From: Mantis religiosa
Taxonomy: Eukaryota > Arthropoda > Insecta > Mantodea > Mantidae
Assembly (NCBI GenBank): GCA_030765055.1
Contig: CM060953.1
Coordinates: 191,059,147 to 191,123,146, forward strand
DNA: 64,000 nt
Reading direction: 5' to 3'
Positions 45,426 through 58,502 of this stretch are shown one piece after another. Numbering within the stretch: the stretch's first letter is position 1; every line of letters starts with the position of its first letter. The position numbers and the translations under genes are program-made. The notes under the pieces were generated by a model. The model did not search any database. It worked only from the letters and a program-made list of their open reading frames with translations, and was not told the origin of the DNA.

Positions 45426-47831
45426 GCAATTTTCTCGAATTTAATGTATTTGGCTTTCTATTTCTAATTTATGTTGTAGTTTCCTTTACTTTTGAAGTAA
45501 CCAATAAAGTATCATCCAGTGTTAGTGGTGCCGATTGTGTTAGAAATACCGGAACAGAATCATAGAGGACCCATCCTTGAAAATAAGAGGAAGATCAGAA
45601 CGATGAATACATCTTGCTTAGATAAGAAAATGATCTCACATTTTCAAATATTTATTTCTCCCTTTTTGTAAGCAAGGGATTAGATTTTAACGAAATGTGA
45701 CTTTTTTATAAAAGTCATAAGCTTTTCCACATATTTCTGATAACACTTGTTTCCAATTATAATCATACTTTTATGTTATCTACAGTCAAACAATATTACT
45801 GCCAACATTTATGATGATATTTATCTTTAAAACTTTAATATGGAACTCACATGAGTTTATCTGTTCCTGTAAAACTATATTTACCAACACTTACTATTCA
45901 AGACATGAATCAAGTTAAACATTATCGCTTTGCAACTGTCTTTTAGGTTCAAGGAGAGTACACGCTACCTGCGACAGTCAAATGTTTTAAAGCTGATTGC
46001 TATGACATTCCTTTCAGATTCCCTTCTCTTTGAAACGCCAAGTGTTAAATTAGACACAGAATTTAATGTTGTCAGAAATAAGATAATACCCAATAGATTT
46101 ATATATCGGTTAATGTGTGTACAATATGCGATTAACTTTTTAATGATAGCTTCCTAGAAGTTAATTAAAATATGCGATGCCAGATACAATCATGTGAATG
46201 TACACACTAGATCTTCACGTGAGTTTCTCTAATTTGTACAACTTATTCTTACATCTATTTCAAGTAGATCCACATAATTGTTTTATTCATAATTTGATTC
46301 TAAGTGCAAGGAAACTATTAGAATGCAGAAGGACAACAGATTCTAATCCCTTTTAGGGACAATTGTATTATAATATTTAAATTGCATTCTCTTTGCATTG
46401 TCAAGAGTTAAAAGATGAAGTAATGTCCTTCCATTTAAGAACAGCACAGTTATTGGAAAATGCATCCGAAAGACAATAAATATTTCCCAAAGAGTATTAA
46501 GATCTGTGACGAGATGTTTCTTGAATATCTTATAGTTTGTCATTTATGCAGCTATCCCACCTCCACAAACTATTCTAATTTTGTCATTTGATAGAAAATT
46601 CTCTGTGTATTTGTTATAAGCTCATTGTATTTAACAAATTTGCTTAAGAAACATAATGTATAAGTTTAATTTTCTGGGAACAGCCCCTGAAACCAGCTCA
46701 TTCTGCATGACCTTCTATATTTGATAAGTCATAAGATATAACCAAAATTTTACTTATTTAAATCAGTTTTGTATTAACAATTTCCAAATTATTCGCCGCT
46801 TTTATCTCAATTTTTACAAAACTTCATTAGATTTATTCTTTCTTATGATTCCGGGCAAATAAAATAGAATTTGAAGGGGGCGCAATGAGAACCGCTTTTT
46901 AAATATTTAACTGTCACTTCGATTTTCTGTATTCCCCGTGTTCTGTACAATGACACTTTCTGTAAACGTTTATCCTAAAATTGCAGCAGATAGGTACCTA
47001 AGCCTTTGTATATCAGATGAGTAGACTGAAAAAGTGTCATATTTTTCGGTCCTTTGACATTTTTCTAAATTTAAGAAATTTTGTCAACTTTGAAGCAGTG
47101 CATCAAAAACCAGAGACTGGTGAGATAACAACGCTGAACGATTGCTCAAGACCATAGACTCTGATCGTCTATACTTTGAACGATAGTTAACTGCTTCAGA
47201 GCACATTTGAAATAATTGTTTTTCTAAAATAAAACGACGTTTTCCATAAGACATTACAGTACTATGTTCCTTTTCTTTATCTTACCACCCCTCTAAAGAT
47301 TAACTTCTCTCCAATTGTAGTAGCTATCTTTCCCAGAAATAAGCTTACAGGGTTAAGAGTCATGTACTCCTCTACATCAGAATCAGTGCTGTGTCCACTT
47401 TCTTCAATTAATTCTTCTTCCCTTAATTCGCCGCTGTCTGTTAGATCATCTGGAAGTTTGTTGAATATCTTCAAAATTTCCTCTGGGGTAACTTTCCTAT
47501 TTTAAAAAGCATATTTATTGCTAAAGTATAATACTTACTAATATGACTGATCACACACACGCACACATACACACACAAGCACCCACTTGTTCGTAATTGT
47601 GACAGCAAAACAGTAAAATGAAGTTATTTACGTGGACAGGTGCGTGGAGAGCTTTATACTGATGAACTTTCAGTGGATGAATAAACCTTGACACTTGAAA
47701 AAGTTTAAAAAATAAAAGAATAACAAACTTATGTAACCATTTACAATACTGCTACATACAAAGATGTAAGTTTGGGTTACTTTATATCCCAGCGCGGCCG
47801 GTCTTGGATTAACATAAATCTTTTGGTATGC
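45426..47831 (+). repeat. A'-G interval with core-less monomer and block copy 3
   Basis: 45426-45830 is AT-rich and unassigned. 45.83-46.56 kb matches the E-F interval. 46.56-47.03 kb is a core-less monomer middle ending at the pre-core. 47.04-47.83 kb is the third copy of the block with the minus-strand acidic frame and a CA tract (47553-47578). No host gene is seen. Confidence 0.6.
47277..47474 (-). pseudogene. Acidic N-terminal transposase-like fragment (copy 3)
   Basis: An open frame of 65 codons beginning MKIFNKLPDDLTDSGELREE and continuing ESGHSTDSDVEEY. Many differences from the 1.92-kb copy are substitutions that keep the frame and the acidic character. No downstream catalytic domain is present. 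Confidence 0.35.
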
Positions 47832-48762
47832 ATGTGTGTGTACGAACTGTATAACTCAAAACCGATATTTGCAATAACTAAAACATTGTACTTATGTAAG
47901 TCATATCTCCCATTTCTAGAAACTATCCACTGCATGAACTAAATGTGTCATTTTGTATAAAACATCTCTAACCACTTGGTCCAATCTTCAGATGTTTAAC
48001 CTATTGGGATGACAAACAAAATGAAACATTTGAACTTTTTGGAAGCAGCTTGTGAAATTCTCTCATTCTGGATGGCTTTCCTACAATTTTATAAAATTGC
48101 TAACTCACAAAATATACGCAAGGACTTTCATTACACCAACATTTAGATCTTGTTAACATATTTTAATGTAATTACGGTTCACAGTTACGCGTTGTTTTTA
48201 TCTTCAATTTTCCAATATAGTTTTTGTTTCCTGTGATTTCCCTGAAATAGAATAGAATTTCAAAAGCTTCATATCCGGATCCGCTCTTTAAACATCTAAC
48301 CACCATTTGAGGTTCCTGTATCCTTCTTGTATCTAAAGCGACATGTTTAGTTCAACTGTTTCTGTAAACGTTTATCCTATACTTATAACAGATAGATAAA
48401 TAAGCCTCTATAGAAGAGTAGACTGAAAAAGTAGTGTGAGTATATAATACGCTAAGTTACTATTATGAACAAATATGGAAGAGACGGTCTTCTAGTTATA
48501 CCGATTGTCTGCTAGAATAGGCAGCTACCGACTTTGACTTGCTCTCCATAGATGGCTCTACCTGTAATAATTAATCGCCAGGGAAAAATTTGTAAATATA
48601 TACTAAACTTTAATACAAGTTATACTTATGTTCCAAACACATATCCTAATTTTAATTGCGTTTATAACTTGAGAGTAACCAGCAACTACGATTTATACAG
48701 AGAAAAACCAATGGAAGAAACAATTGTCCATGAGAAAGGAAAACCTCTAAAGTAGTTATAAA
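47832..48762 (+). repeat. Monomer 20, class G
   Basis: A full-length monomer: GT-rich start GCATGTGTGTGTACGAACTG, core at 48545-48569 (CCATAGATGGCTCTACCTGT) and TATA box at 48757-48762. It is a close partner of monomer 27, without the LINE insertion found after that copy. Confidence 0.85.
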
Positions 48763-49049
48763 GCTATACTTTTTTCCAAATGGAATGCATATGAGTGGCG
48801 CAATTAGAAATTATCTTTTGATGATTAACGTTTGTTGAAATAAACATTTTAATTTGGTACACACAAAATTTCCTGAAGGTTCCATTATGTCAGTATCAAT
48901 TAAATGTATTTCTCCACTAACATATCGAAATCATACAAGTAGGTTTTGTAATTATCATTCTCAGAAACTGATTATGTGATACAAGTAAACTATTGTAGTG
49001 CAGAGATCAGCTAATTGAAAACTTTTAAGCGCTAATGGCAATGTGATAC

Positions 49050-49517
49050 ATTTGTCACGTGTCACTTCGATCCTTTGCATCCCTCTTGTATGTGCAATAA
49101 AATGTGTAATGACACTATTTCTGTAAACATTTATCCTTAACTTCCAGCAGATAAATGAGTAGACTGAAAAAATGATGTAAGTATAATACATGCACATCAA
49201 TTATAAAAATACAAGCATCGTCGTATTATCACGGAGCTGGTCTTTTAGTTATAGCGATTGTCGCCAGGAGAGCCATTTACCGACTTTGCCTTGTAGTCCA
49301 GAGATGGCGCTAGCTGTAGTATCTTATCAACAGCAACAGCATTGCGATTTATTTGCAAAGTCTTATAACAAGTTTCATGTCTGTTCATAGCGTACAGTTT
49401 ACATTTAAATGCGTTTAACTCCGTAAAGGCAACTAGTAGCTTGAATGTATTCTGAGAGAATATCTAACGAATAAAGTACTGTGTGTAGCAAGTGAAGTCG
49501 TCGAAAGTGGATATAAT
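49050..49517 (+). repeat. Monomer 21, class H
   Basis: The core is at 49297-49322 (TCCAGAGATGGCGCTAGCTG), with an intact CTCF-like core, and TATAAT at 49512-49517. It carries a 66-codon open frame (49190-49390), also present in monomer 28 with high similarity. Confidence 0.8.
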
Positions 49518-50689
49518 TACATACATATCTCAAGTTCGTTTCACTGTTTTACTCATGAATTACGTTCTCCACTTGCTAATAATTTTTGTTCTGGGAATAC
49601 CTGTATCGTGAATACCAACTGGATTTTGGTGCTGAAATAGAGCGCCCACTTGCACTGTTGAACACAAGATCAGTGAAAGAGGCAACATGATTCGGCTGGG
49701 CCACGAGGTGAACAATGTGTCACTTCTCCCACGTGTGGGATTGCGTAACATAATACTTCACAGGTGGGAAAGAACAGTTTGTCTAAACCTTTGTTTACAT
49801 AAGTTATTTTGATAATGTTTTGCTCCTTAGTAAGTACTCACACGATATTGGCCGCAACATTTGTATAGATATTTATCTTTAAATAACTGAATATGGAGCT
49901 TACTCCGATCCTGAAAATTTTTCTTACTAACCCTTACTCCTCTACCTGCTCCATGTTAGTCAAGATAAACATTAAGGCACCATGAATTATCTAGTATGTA
50001 CAACACAATATGGGAATGAAGTAAGTCAACTGTTTATGGGCTGATTGCGATTTTTGTATTTGAAGTTTTCTTTTGTTAGCGTTCCATTTGTGGACAGTAA
50101 AATTGTATTGGAATATTCCTACAGGAGTGAAGGGATATTTCTAAATGGTTCTTTTCACAGGTCAAACTTAAATTGTGTGTTTCTATATAATCTGCATTTA
50201 TTGTGCTCCTTCTCTGTTTTTACCGTTTATCAGTTATGTAGGAATCTTTCAGAATGAACAGAACATTCCTATTAAATTGATGCCATGCATTTCATTTGTC
50301 ATGTAAATATTTTAAACTTATGCATTTTATTTAAAATTGTTTTCCTCATTTTGTATTAACAGATAATTTCGAGAAATGTTACATGAAAAGATTAGTCTGG
50401 CGTCTGGATTTTTTTAAAAAACTTCATCTGCATGGCTGGAGATCATAAACTTAAATAGAAGATTTCCTACTCTACCGGATTCGTTTTAGATTCACAGTGG
50501 CACAGACCTTTTCTAAATAAGACAATCGCCGTTTTAAAAGCTCATTCCTATTTTAGGAAACATATGAGTATTAACATCTCAAGTGGAATAAATTATTCCT
50601 TCAACTTGTTGTAAGGATCCGGAAGATAAATTGTAAGTTTTTTAAAACAGTTGACGTATGATTCCTCCCTCCAATGAGTTACAGTTCAT
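49518..50689 (+). repeat. H-D interval tract, second copy
   Basis: No gene is seen. It closely parallels 61.12-62.27 kb and more loosely 29.70-30.89 kb. Confidence 0.7.
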
Positions 50690-51332
50690 TACTTATATAC
50701 CAGCTGGCTAAGCTGCTCCTACCAATATAGTTTTATACAATTAACAATTTATACTCTTAACATGATAACATCGGACTCTGTTGTATCTAAGGAAATACTG
50801 TAACATGAACATCTTTGGTTTCTCACTTAGCAAGATGACTAATATAGCAGATGTGACTCTAGATCTCATTTCATCAGGATGTCAATGGAAGAGGGTGAAA
50901 TAGGAAGGGACATACGATATTTCCATAATATACGTAATTTCCCAGGAGTTTTAGTTGCTATAGACTGCACACATATCCCAATTATATCACCTGGTGGGAA
51001 TAATTACGAGATTTACAGAAATCGCCATTGTTGGTTTTCTTTAAATGTTCATGCTGTTTGTGACTCAAAACTTTGTTTCCGGAATGTTGTTGCTAGGTGG
51101 CCAGGTTCAGCATATGATTGCAATATTTTTAGAAATTCTAGAATTCATGGACAGTTTGAAGCTGAAGAATTTCCCCGAGGTGAGCTCCTAGGAGACAGTA
51201 CTTATCGCTGTTGTCATTACTTACACCTACATTACAGAACGAGCATATAACAGGGCTCACAGACAAACAAGATCAGTTATTGAAAGGTCTTTTGGTGTTG
51301 TCATGTTTAAGAATGAAATTAGATGTGAACTA
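50690..51332 (+). pseudogene. PIF/Harbinger transposase fragment, copy 2
   Basis: Partial DDE transposase of the PIF/Harbinger (HARBI1) family. The frame at 50879-51250 reads NFPGVLVAIDCTHIPIISPG, then FSLNVHAVCDSKL, ARWPGSAYD and GDSTYRCC. The first catalytic Asp (AIDCTH), the second (WPGSAYD) and the GDS block are readable. A frameshift near 51235 moves the following AYNRAHRQTRSVIERSFGV, the usual continuation, into another frame. The N-terminal third and the 3' end are missing; D-type array sequence starts at about 51335. Inactive. Confidence 0.85.
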
Positions 51333-51334
51333 AG

Positions 51335-52162
51335 TATCATATCTTCCTTCCAAGGAAGTACCTATCCCACATACAGTTACCAACCTCTACGTGAACAAAT
51401 TGTGCCATTTTATGTAAAATATCTCTAAACATTTGAGCGATACAGTAAGGTTTAACGTATTGGCACGGAAAACAAAATGCATTTTTGACATTTTTGGTAA
51501 CATTTAGCGAAACTGTCATTCTGAAAGAGTTTTGAATAATATTCTATGACCAATAAATCGTTAGGCATCAAAAGTCTTGTTGAAACACCGTTTGCAACAT
51601 ATTTTATATGAATAAAGATTCATAGTCATTCCTTCACTTTTCCAACGACTTTACAATATAGGTTCCGTTTCCTGTAATTTAGCGGGAATGGAATTGAAAT
51701 TTAAATGCCGCATATTGTGGTGCACTTTTCAAACAGTTAACTATCACTTAAGTTTCCTGTATCTCTCTTGTATCTACTAGAGAATGTCTGTAAGCGATTT
51801 TCTTAAACTAGTAGCAGATAGATAGATAAGCCTTGGTGGACAGTAGATGTGAGCAAAACTTACTCTTATAATCACATAATATCGAGGAAGTGTTCCTTTA
51901 GATATATCAGTAATCCACCAGGACAGACCTTGCCTCACCTCTCATAGATGGCCCTAGCTGTAATAAGTTATCGCGAGAGACAAGACTTGTAATAGTTTAT
52001 AAAGTTTTGCACCAAATTGTATGTATATTCCCAGAAACCCCTTATATTTAGTACAGTTGTACGAAATGAGAGTAAGCAGCAGCTAAAGAACAGGTAATGA
52101 GACAAAATTGAAGGAAGAAATAATTGTATATCAGAATGGATGTCCTCTAAAGTACATATAAA
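51335..52162 (+). repeat. Monomer 22, class D, start replaced by Harbinger
   Basis: Core at 51941-51965 (CTCATAGATGGCCCTAGCTG), TATA box at 52157-52162. The distal half is almost the same as in monomer 29. Confidence 0.85.
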
Positions 52163-53289
52163 ACTGCAATTTTTCGCAATTGTTTTCAGTTATTATTTTG
52201 CATTTAATATTGATCACAAAACGAGTTTTTTACCAGTATTGTTGAACAACAATAATTTAAATGAGGCTTTAAGATGGCAAAGGTTGCTGTTGCCAAAAGT
52301 AAATATTTTAAGTTAAGAAATGTGAAATTAAGGAACACCTTGCTGTACTATGTACATGTCTGCTATTTGCATACGGACAGAGAGATATATCACACATCAT
52401 AGTTACATTTACCTGAATAAGACCTAATAACATTATCAAAATGATGTAATATTTCTTGTTCTGTTTCTGTCAATTGTAACATTAAAGAATTCAAAGTAAA
52501 AATGTCAGCTACATCAATGTCCATTATTATTTTACAAGAGAAGGAATTCCTCCAAACAGTACCAAAATATATAATACTTCCAACTTTGTTGAAAACAGGG
52601 TTACTAAAAATTGTTTTTCTTTTACATTCATGTTTTCAAATTACAAATCATTTTCGTTAAACAACTATTCACAGGTCACATTTGCTTTATATGGAAACTA
52701 TGACTTAAGGTCCAACCAGCGGTGTACAGGCTTCCGGCGACAGTCAAATGTTTTAAAGTTGATTGCTTTGACATTCCTTTGAAGTTCCCTTCTCTTTGAA
52801 ACGTCGAGTGTTAAATTAGACACAGAAGTTAAAGTTGTCTGGTGCAAGAAAAGACCCATTACGACAGTATCCATTAGATTTATATCTCGATTAATATGTG
52901 TACAATATATGGTTAGCTTTTGTAATTGTAGCTTCCAAGAAGCTAATTAAAATAAGCCATGTCAGGTACAATCATGTGAATGTACACACTAGATCTTCAC
53001 GTAGGCTTCTCTTATCTTTTACCCATTAGTCTTACATCTATTTCAAGTAGATCCAGATAATTATCTTACTGCTAACTTTATTCTAGGTGCAAGGAAGGTA
53101 TTAGAATACAAGTTGACAACAAATTCTAATCTTTTTTAAGGATAATTGCATTATAATATTGAAATTGTGTTCCATTTTCATTTTCAAGGGTTAAAAACTA
53201 TCTTTCCATTTAAGGAAAGTACAGTTATTGGAAAATTCATCCAAATAACAAGAAATATTCCCCAAATAGTATTAAGAACTGTGATAAGT
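52163..53289 (+). repeat. D-F interval tract
   Basis: No gene is seen. 52.3-52.72 kb is a D-type interval (CATACGGACAGAGAGATATA). At about 52720 it switches to E-F interval sequence (CGGTGTACAGGCTTCCGGCG). The E monomer seen between them elsewhere (4-5-6 and 15-16) is missing, consistent with a deletion. Confidence 0.6.
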
Positions 53290-54035
53290 TCTGTAATTCT
53301 TTAGTTTCTTCTGGTTTATCAGTTATGTAGCTATCCCACCTCCACAAACTACTCTAATTTTGCCATTTGAGAGAAAAATCTCTGTATATTTGATATCAGC
53401 TCCTTGTATTTAACAAATTTTCATAACAAACAAACTGTACATCTTCAATTTTCTGGGAACAGCTCCATAAGCCATCTCATTCTGTATGACTCTTATATGA
53501 CTTTCTATATTTGGTAATTCATAAGTTATAAAGTAATTACGACCCGCTTTTTAAACATTTAAATGTCACTTTTATTTCTTGTGTCCCTCTTGTATGTGCA
53601 ATAAAATGTGTAATGACATTATTTCTGTAAACGTTTATCCTAAACTTGCAGCAGATAGATAAATAAACCTTTGCAGATGAGTAGACTGAAAAAGTAATGT
53701 GATTGCAATACATTACCTTATTATAAACTATTACGCAACATCGTAATTTCGAGAAGTTGCTCTATTAGTTATATCGATTGTCGCCAGGAGAGGCTTTTAC
53801 TTGCTGTGTTTCGCTGTCCAGGGATGGCACCACCTGTAATATGTAACGCGAGCAAGAAGATTTGTAATTACTTAGAAAGTCTTATAAGAAGTGGTACTTA
53901 TGTCCATGCCACAAGCCCCATATTTAATTGTGTTTCACAACATAAAGACAACTGGTAACTAGAATGCATGTTGAGACAATATTGAATGAATACAGAACTT
54001 TGTGTAGCAGGGAAGTACTCTAAAATAGATATGAA
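53290..54035 (+). repeat. Monomer 23, class F
   Basis: The core is at 53817-53841 (TCCAGGGATGGCACCACCTG) and the TATA position reads TATGAA at 54030-54035. Confidence 0.8.
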
Positions 54036-54435
54036 TATTCACTTTTTCCAAATTCGTTTCATAACTATTCCTAGACATCTCCCGAATTTTAATTATTTGT
54101 TGAACGTCTACCACCATTACTGAAATGACATAAGCTATTTGAGATGTAGTTTACGTAGAAATTGAAATAAACATTTATTTTTTTGCGGAGCATCCATTTG
54201 AAATGTAGGCGTGTCTCTAATTTATCGTAACTATTCTGTCTCAAATGAAATATTTACGTCACTTTGTTTTAATGGTTCTGGTACTGAAAACATATGACTG
54301 TTCCCTTTCTAGAGAAGTTTGAGTTACATATCTACACCGTAATGTACAAGACTGTAAATTTTGTCAGAGACGTGGAATCTGTGAGTAAATTAATCGTATA
54401 TTTTAATTGAGATATACTGCGTGGTCCCTCTACAC
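54036..54435 (+). repeat. F interval, shortened
   Basis: No gene is seen. It matches 12.12-12.48 and 15.00-15.31 kb (GGCGTGTCTCTAATTTATCG, CATATCTACACCGTAATGTA) and then runs into a G-rich simple repeat. Confidence 0.6.
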
Positions 54436-54578
54436 GTGTGTGGGTGTGTGTGGGTGTGGGATTGGTTGTGGGTGTGGGTGCGGGTGTGAGTGTGTGGGTG
54501 TGGGATTGGGTGTGGGTGTGTGGAATTGGGTGCGAGTGCGAATGTGGGTGGGTGTGAGTGTGTGTGTGTGTGTCTGTG
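54436..54578. repeat. GTGGGT-type G-rich minisatellite
   Basis: Imperfect GTGTGG/GTGGGT repeats occupy the GT-rich start of the class-A monomer, where monomer 1 has only a short GTGTGTGTATGTGTG run. The G-run density would allow G-quadruplex-like structures on the + strand (inference). Confidence 0.9.
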
Positions 54579-55060
54579 TCCGAACAGTGTAGTTCACAAC
54601 CGATATTATGAATAACTAAAACATGGTCGGACTTAGGTCAAATATCTCCAATGTATATAGCTGGACACCTCCGAAAGCTAGCCTCTACATCAACAAAGCT
54701 CTGTCATTTTGTGTGAGCAATCTCTAAGTATTGGTTCCACACACAAATTTATTTAACTAGTTATCGTTGTTATCGAGGAGACGCTCTTTTAGTTATATCG
54801 ATTGTCCGCCAGGAGAGGCGCTTACTGACCGTGCCTTGCTTTACATAGATGACTCTAGCTGTAATAACTTATCACGAGAGACCAAATTTGTAATTATTTA
54901 CAACCTTTTACACAAGTTGTACTTATGTTCATACCATACGCCTTAGATTATATTTTGTTTTATCTCCTGAAAATAATCGACATCTAGAATTTATATAGAC
55001 AATAAAAACAGAACCAAACAACTGTTTCTGAGAATGGAAGTCTTCTAAAATTCTTATAAA
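54560..55060 (+). repeat. Monomer 24, class A
   Basis: The core is at 54842-54866 (TACATAGATGACTCTAGCTG) and the TATA box at 55055-55060. It has the same internal deletion as monomer 1. Confidence 0.8.
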
Positions 55061-56160
55061 AATAATTTTTCCAACTTAAATTGTATCCTATCACCAGAGA
55101 TACATGTGTTTATTAACGAGTCTGAATTTTGAATTCATATAACAAGCTGAAAGCTATGACACTTGAAACTCCTTTTCTTTGAAACTCCAAGTGATAGACA
55201 CAGAATTTAATGTTGTCTGAAACAAGAAAAGTCCCGTTATACATTTCACATTATTTGCAGATTAATATGTCTACAATATACCATTGGGGTTTGTTATTAG
55301 AGCTTCCTAGAAGCTGATTTAAATATGCCATGCCAAATAAAATTATGTGAATGTTCACTCCAGATCTTCACATGAGCTTCTCTAATCTTGTACAAAGTAT
55401 GCTTACCTCTACCTCAAGTATATCGTGATAATTATCTTTTTGTTAATTTATTAATTAAGTTTACAATATTGTATTATACTTTTGTTCTCATCACTTAGAA
55501 TTCTAAAATGTATAATGGCTTCTCATTTAAGAAGACTACAGTTATTAGATAATTCATCCTAATAACAAGAAGTATTCCCCAAATTGTTCAAAAGTACATC
55601 AGACAAAAGACCATTGACGAGATAAAAGTTCTTAAGGTTTATCACTTATGTAACTATGCCACCTCCACAAACTATTCCTTTCCCGAAACAAATTTTGTTA
55701 TTTTATATAAAACATCTCTTTCCATTTGAACGAAACACATTCTGTTCAAAAAATTTCCATAAAAAATATGTATGTCTCGAATTTTCCGGGAACAGCCTTT
55801 AAAATCACCTCATTCTATATGACTATAGTATAACTTTCTATATTTGCTAAGTCATAAGCTATAAACAAAGTTTTACTTATGTCAAACTGTTTGGTCATTA
55901 ACAATATCCAAGTTATTTGCCGCTTTTAACATCAATTCCCAAAACATCTTTAAATTGCTTGTTTCTTATGATTCCGTGGGAAGAATTTAAACTTGAAATA
56001 GGCTTATTGAGACCCGTTTTTTAAACATTTAACTGTCACTTCAATTTTATGTATCCCCCGGGTTATGTACAATGACACTATTTTCGTAAACGTTTATCCT
56101 AAACGTACAGTAGATAGATACCTAAGCCTTTGTAGATGAGATGGGTAGACTGAAAAGTAT
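55061..56160 (+). repeat. A-B interval tract, third copy
   Basis: No gene is seen. It parallels 0.55-1.68 and 20.15-21.24 kb almost throughout and includes the core-less pre-core block. Confidence 0.65.
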
Positions 56161-56449
56161 AACATTTTTCGGTCCTTTTACATATTTCTAAATGGAAGAA
56201 ATGTTGTCAACTTTGAAGCAGTGCATCAAAAACCAGAGACTGGTGAGATAACACTGAACGACTGCTCAAGACCATAGAATCTGATGGTCTATACATTGAA
56301 CGTTACTTAACTGCTCGTCATAACACATTTCAAATTATTGTTTATTTTATAAAAAAACAACATTACCTATTACACAGTACAGTACTATGTTTCTCTTCTT
56401 TATGTTACCACCCTTCGAAAAATTAACTTTTCTCTATTTGCAATAGCTA

Positions 56450-56615
56450 CCTTTCCTAGGAAAAAAAGTTTTCAGAGTTAAGAGTCATGGCCTCCTCTAC
56501 GTCAGAATCAGTGCTGTGGTCACTTTCTTCAAGTACTTCTTCTTCGCTTAGATCGCTGCTGTCTATTAGATCATGTGGCAGTTCGTTAAATATCTTCAAC
56601 ATTTCCTATGAAGTA
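56450..56615 (-). pseudogene. Acidic N-terminal transposase-like fragment (copy 4)
   Basis: Read on the - strand it begins LKIFNELPHDLIDSSDLSEE and continues with an acidic run ending TDSDVEEA. The frame is close to copy 1 and ends after about 55 codons. No catalytic domain is present. Confidence 0.3.
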
Positions 56616-56674
56616 ATTTTCCAATTTGAAAACGCATTTTGATAGCTACAATATAATAGTTACTAATATGACTG

Positions 56675-56676
<2 letters not shown>

Positions 56677-56720
<44 letters not shown>
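56677..56720. repeat. CA microsatellite, pure
   Basis: Twenty-two uninterrupted CA units at the position where the other three block copies carry shorter or interrupted tracts. Confidence 0.95.
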
Positions 56721-56723
<3 letters not shown>

Positions 56724-56957
56724 GCACAAGCACGCACTGGTTCGTAATCTTGACATGAAGACAGTGAAATTAAATTATTTAGGTGGACAGGCGCACGGAG
56801 AGATTTACACGGGTAAAATTTCAATGGCTTAATAGCCCTTAACACTTGCAAAAAAATAAATAAAATTTAAAAAAAGTTTAACAAAGTTGTGCAACCATTA
56901 ACAATGCTGCCACATGCAAAAAGTGTAAGTTTGTACTTTATATCTCAGTGCCGCCGC

Positions 56958-57337
56958 TCTTGTGTATCTGAACTCCATAACTCGCAACTGATACGATACT
57001 TATCGAAGTCCAATATATGTATTTCACGGATGGAGCTGTCCCACTGAACAAATATTATGGAGGAGCTGCTCCTTTCCTTATACTAATTGTCCGCCAGGAG
57101 AGGCACTTACCGACTATGCCTTGCCTTCTATAGATGGCTCCACTTGTAATAACTTATCACTAAAGAAAGGAGTTGTCGTAATTTACATATTTTAGAACAA
57201 ATTATACTTATGTTGCTATTAATTTAATAGAATTTTATTGCTGAAGAGTAACTAGTAGTTAGGTGCAGACTGACACAATAACAAAAGAGCAAAAAGGAGT
57301 TAGAGAGAGAAAAGAGGTCTCCTAAAGTACATATAAA
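56958..57337 (+). repeat. Monomer 25, class B
   Basis: The core is at 57128-57152 (CTATAGATGGCTCCACTTGT) and the TATA box at 57332-57337. It is uninterrupted and shows the pre-insertion structure of monomer 2. Confidence 0.8.
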
Positions 57338-57889
57338 ATTGCACTTCACGCAACTGCATATCATTATTGCTTAGTTCTTGCACATTACTCCCTTATTCAG
57401 TTTCTTTTTTATGATACCACGGAACAAAAAACTATTAGAAGTGAACTTCCCATGTTAATCATTCAGAACATAGAGGTGCTGTCGGCGTCGCTTAGAGAAG
57501 TGGTGCTAAACTAAATTAAGAAAAATCGCGCATCTAAATGTCGGAACCTACTACAGCTGTATTTTTCATACCTGCCTAGCTGTCAGCTTGTCATATGTTC
57601 CAATATCGCATTGCTACAAATGACGCACAAAGATAATCACGTGTGAGATGTGAATGCAGTTTTAGAGTGGAAGTGTTCCAAATTAGGTATAAAACTACAG
57701 ACACGGAGTGTGTTTTATGGTTTCAATTGGTCTTAACTCTGTTCAACTTTTATACAGATATTTTCGTTAAGAGTTTATTCTCAGTTATAACACCAACGAA
57801 GGCAGATATAACGGATAGTCAAATGTTTTAAAGCTGATCACTTGCGCTGAGATTACGTTATCTTAGCAAGGTTATGCACAACAGTGAGC
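57338..57889 (+). repeat. B-to-A' interval
   Basis: No gene is seen. It begins as the B-C interval, then at about 57663 jumps to C-distal sequence (AGTGGAAGTGTTCCAAATTA, GACACGGAGTGTGTTTTATG). The C monomer body with its core is missing, apparently by deletion. Confidence 0.6.
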
Positions 57890-58235
57890 CATCTGTAAGC
57901 ATTTGATCCAAACATAAATTTATTAAACGTATTATCGTTATGTTATCGAGGAAGCGTTCTTTTAGTTATATCGATTGTCCGCCAGGAGAGCCCCTTACTG
58001 ACCGTGCCTTGCTCTCCATAGATGGCCCTAGCTGTAATAACTTATCACGAGAGACAAGATTTGCAATTATTTACGATGTCTTTATATAATTTGTGCTTAT
58101 CTTCTTCCCATACATCTTAGTTTATTCCTTTTTTTATCCCCTGAAAGTAATTAGCGTCTAGAATTTATATAGAGGCAAACCAGGAAAACAAACAACTGTT
58201 TATGAGAAGGGAAGTGTTCTCAGAATACTTATAAA
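57890..58235 (+). repeat. Monomer 26, class A'
   Basis: The core is at 58016-58039 (CCATAGATGGCCCTAGCTGT) and the TATA box at 58230-58235. The pre-core ATAAATTTATTAAACGTATT is class-A-like. Confidence 0.8.
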
Positions 58236-58502
58236 ACTGCTTTTTTTAAATTAAATATCATTGAAATATTCCAATCCTGAACCATTTTTGCGCATTTTTG
58301 TTGATTAACAAGTATGAATATTGAATTCACATGATTTTCTCTACTCTTTATCTTTACCAACTCTTACTTCTCCATATAAGATATGAACATCATATTGCAA
58401 CTGTCTTTTTGGTTCAAGTGGTCTCCAGGCTTCCTGCGACAGTCAAATGTTTTGTTATGTGTTTTAAAAGGGAAGAGTCGGCCGGTTTTGGATTAACAAA
58501 GA
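58236..58502 (+). repeat. A'-G interval, shortened
   Basis: No gene is seen. It is a short E-F-type stretch (TTTTGGTTCAAGTGGTCTCC) joined directly to the G start. The corresponding interval before monomer 20 is about 2 kb longer. Confidence 0.55.

Larger units (their letters stand above)
56161..56957. repeat. ~800-bp block replacing a monomer core (copy 4)
   Basis: Contains the conserved GTGCATCAAAAACCAGAGAC stretch, the minus-strand acidic frame (about 56450-56615) and the purest CA tract. Confidence 0.6.

Noticed and set aside
50879..51250. Domesticated HARBI1-like host gene
   Set aside because: Only about 120 codons of the DDE region are open, a frameshift breaks the conserved continuation, and the same damaged fragment is copied with the array.
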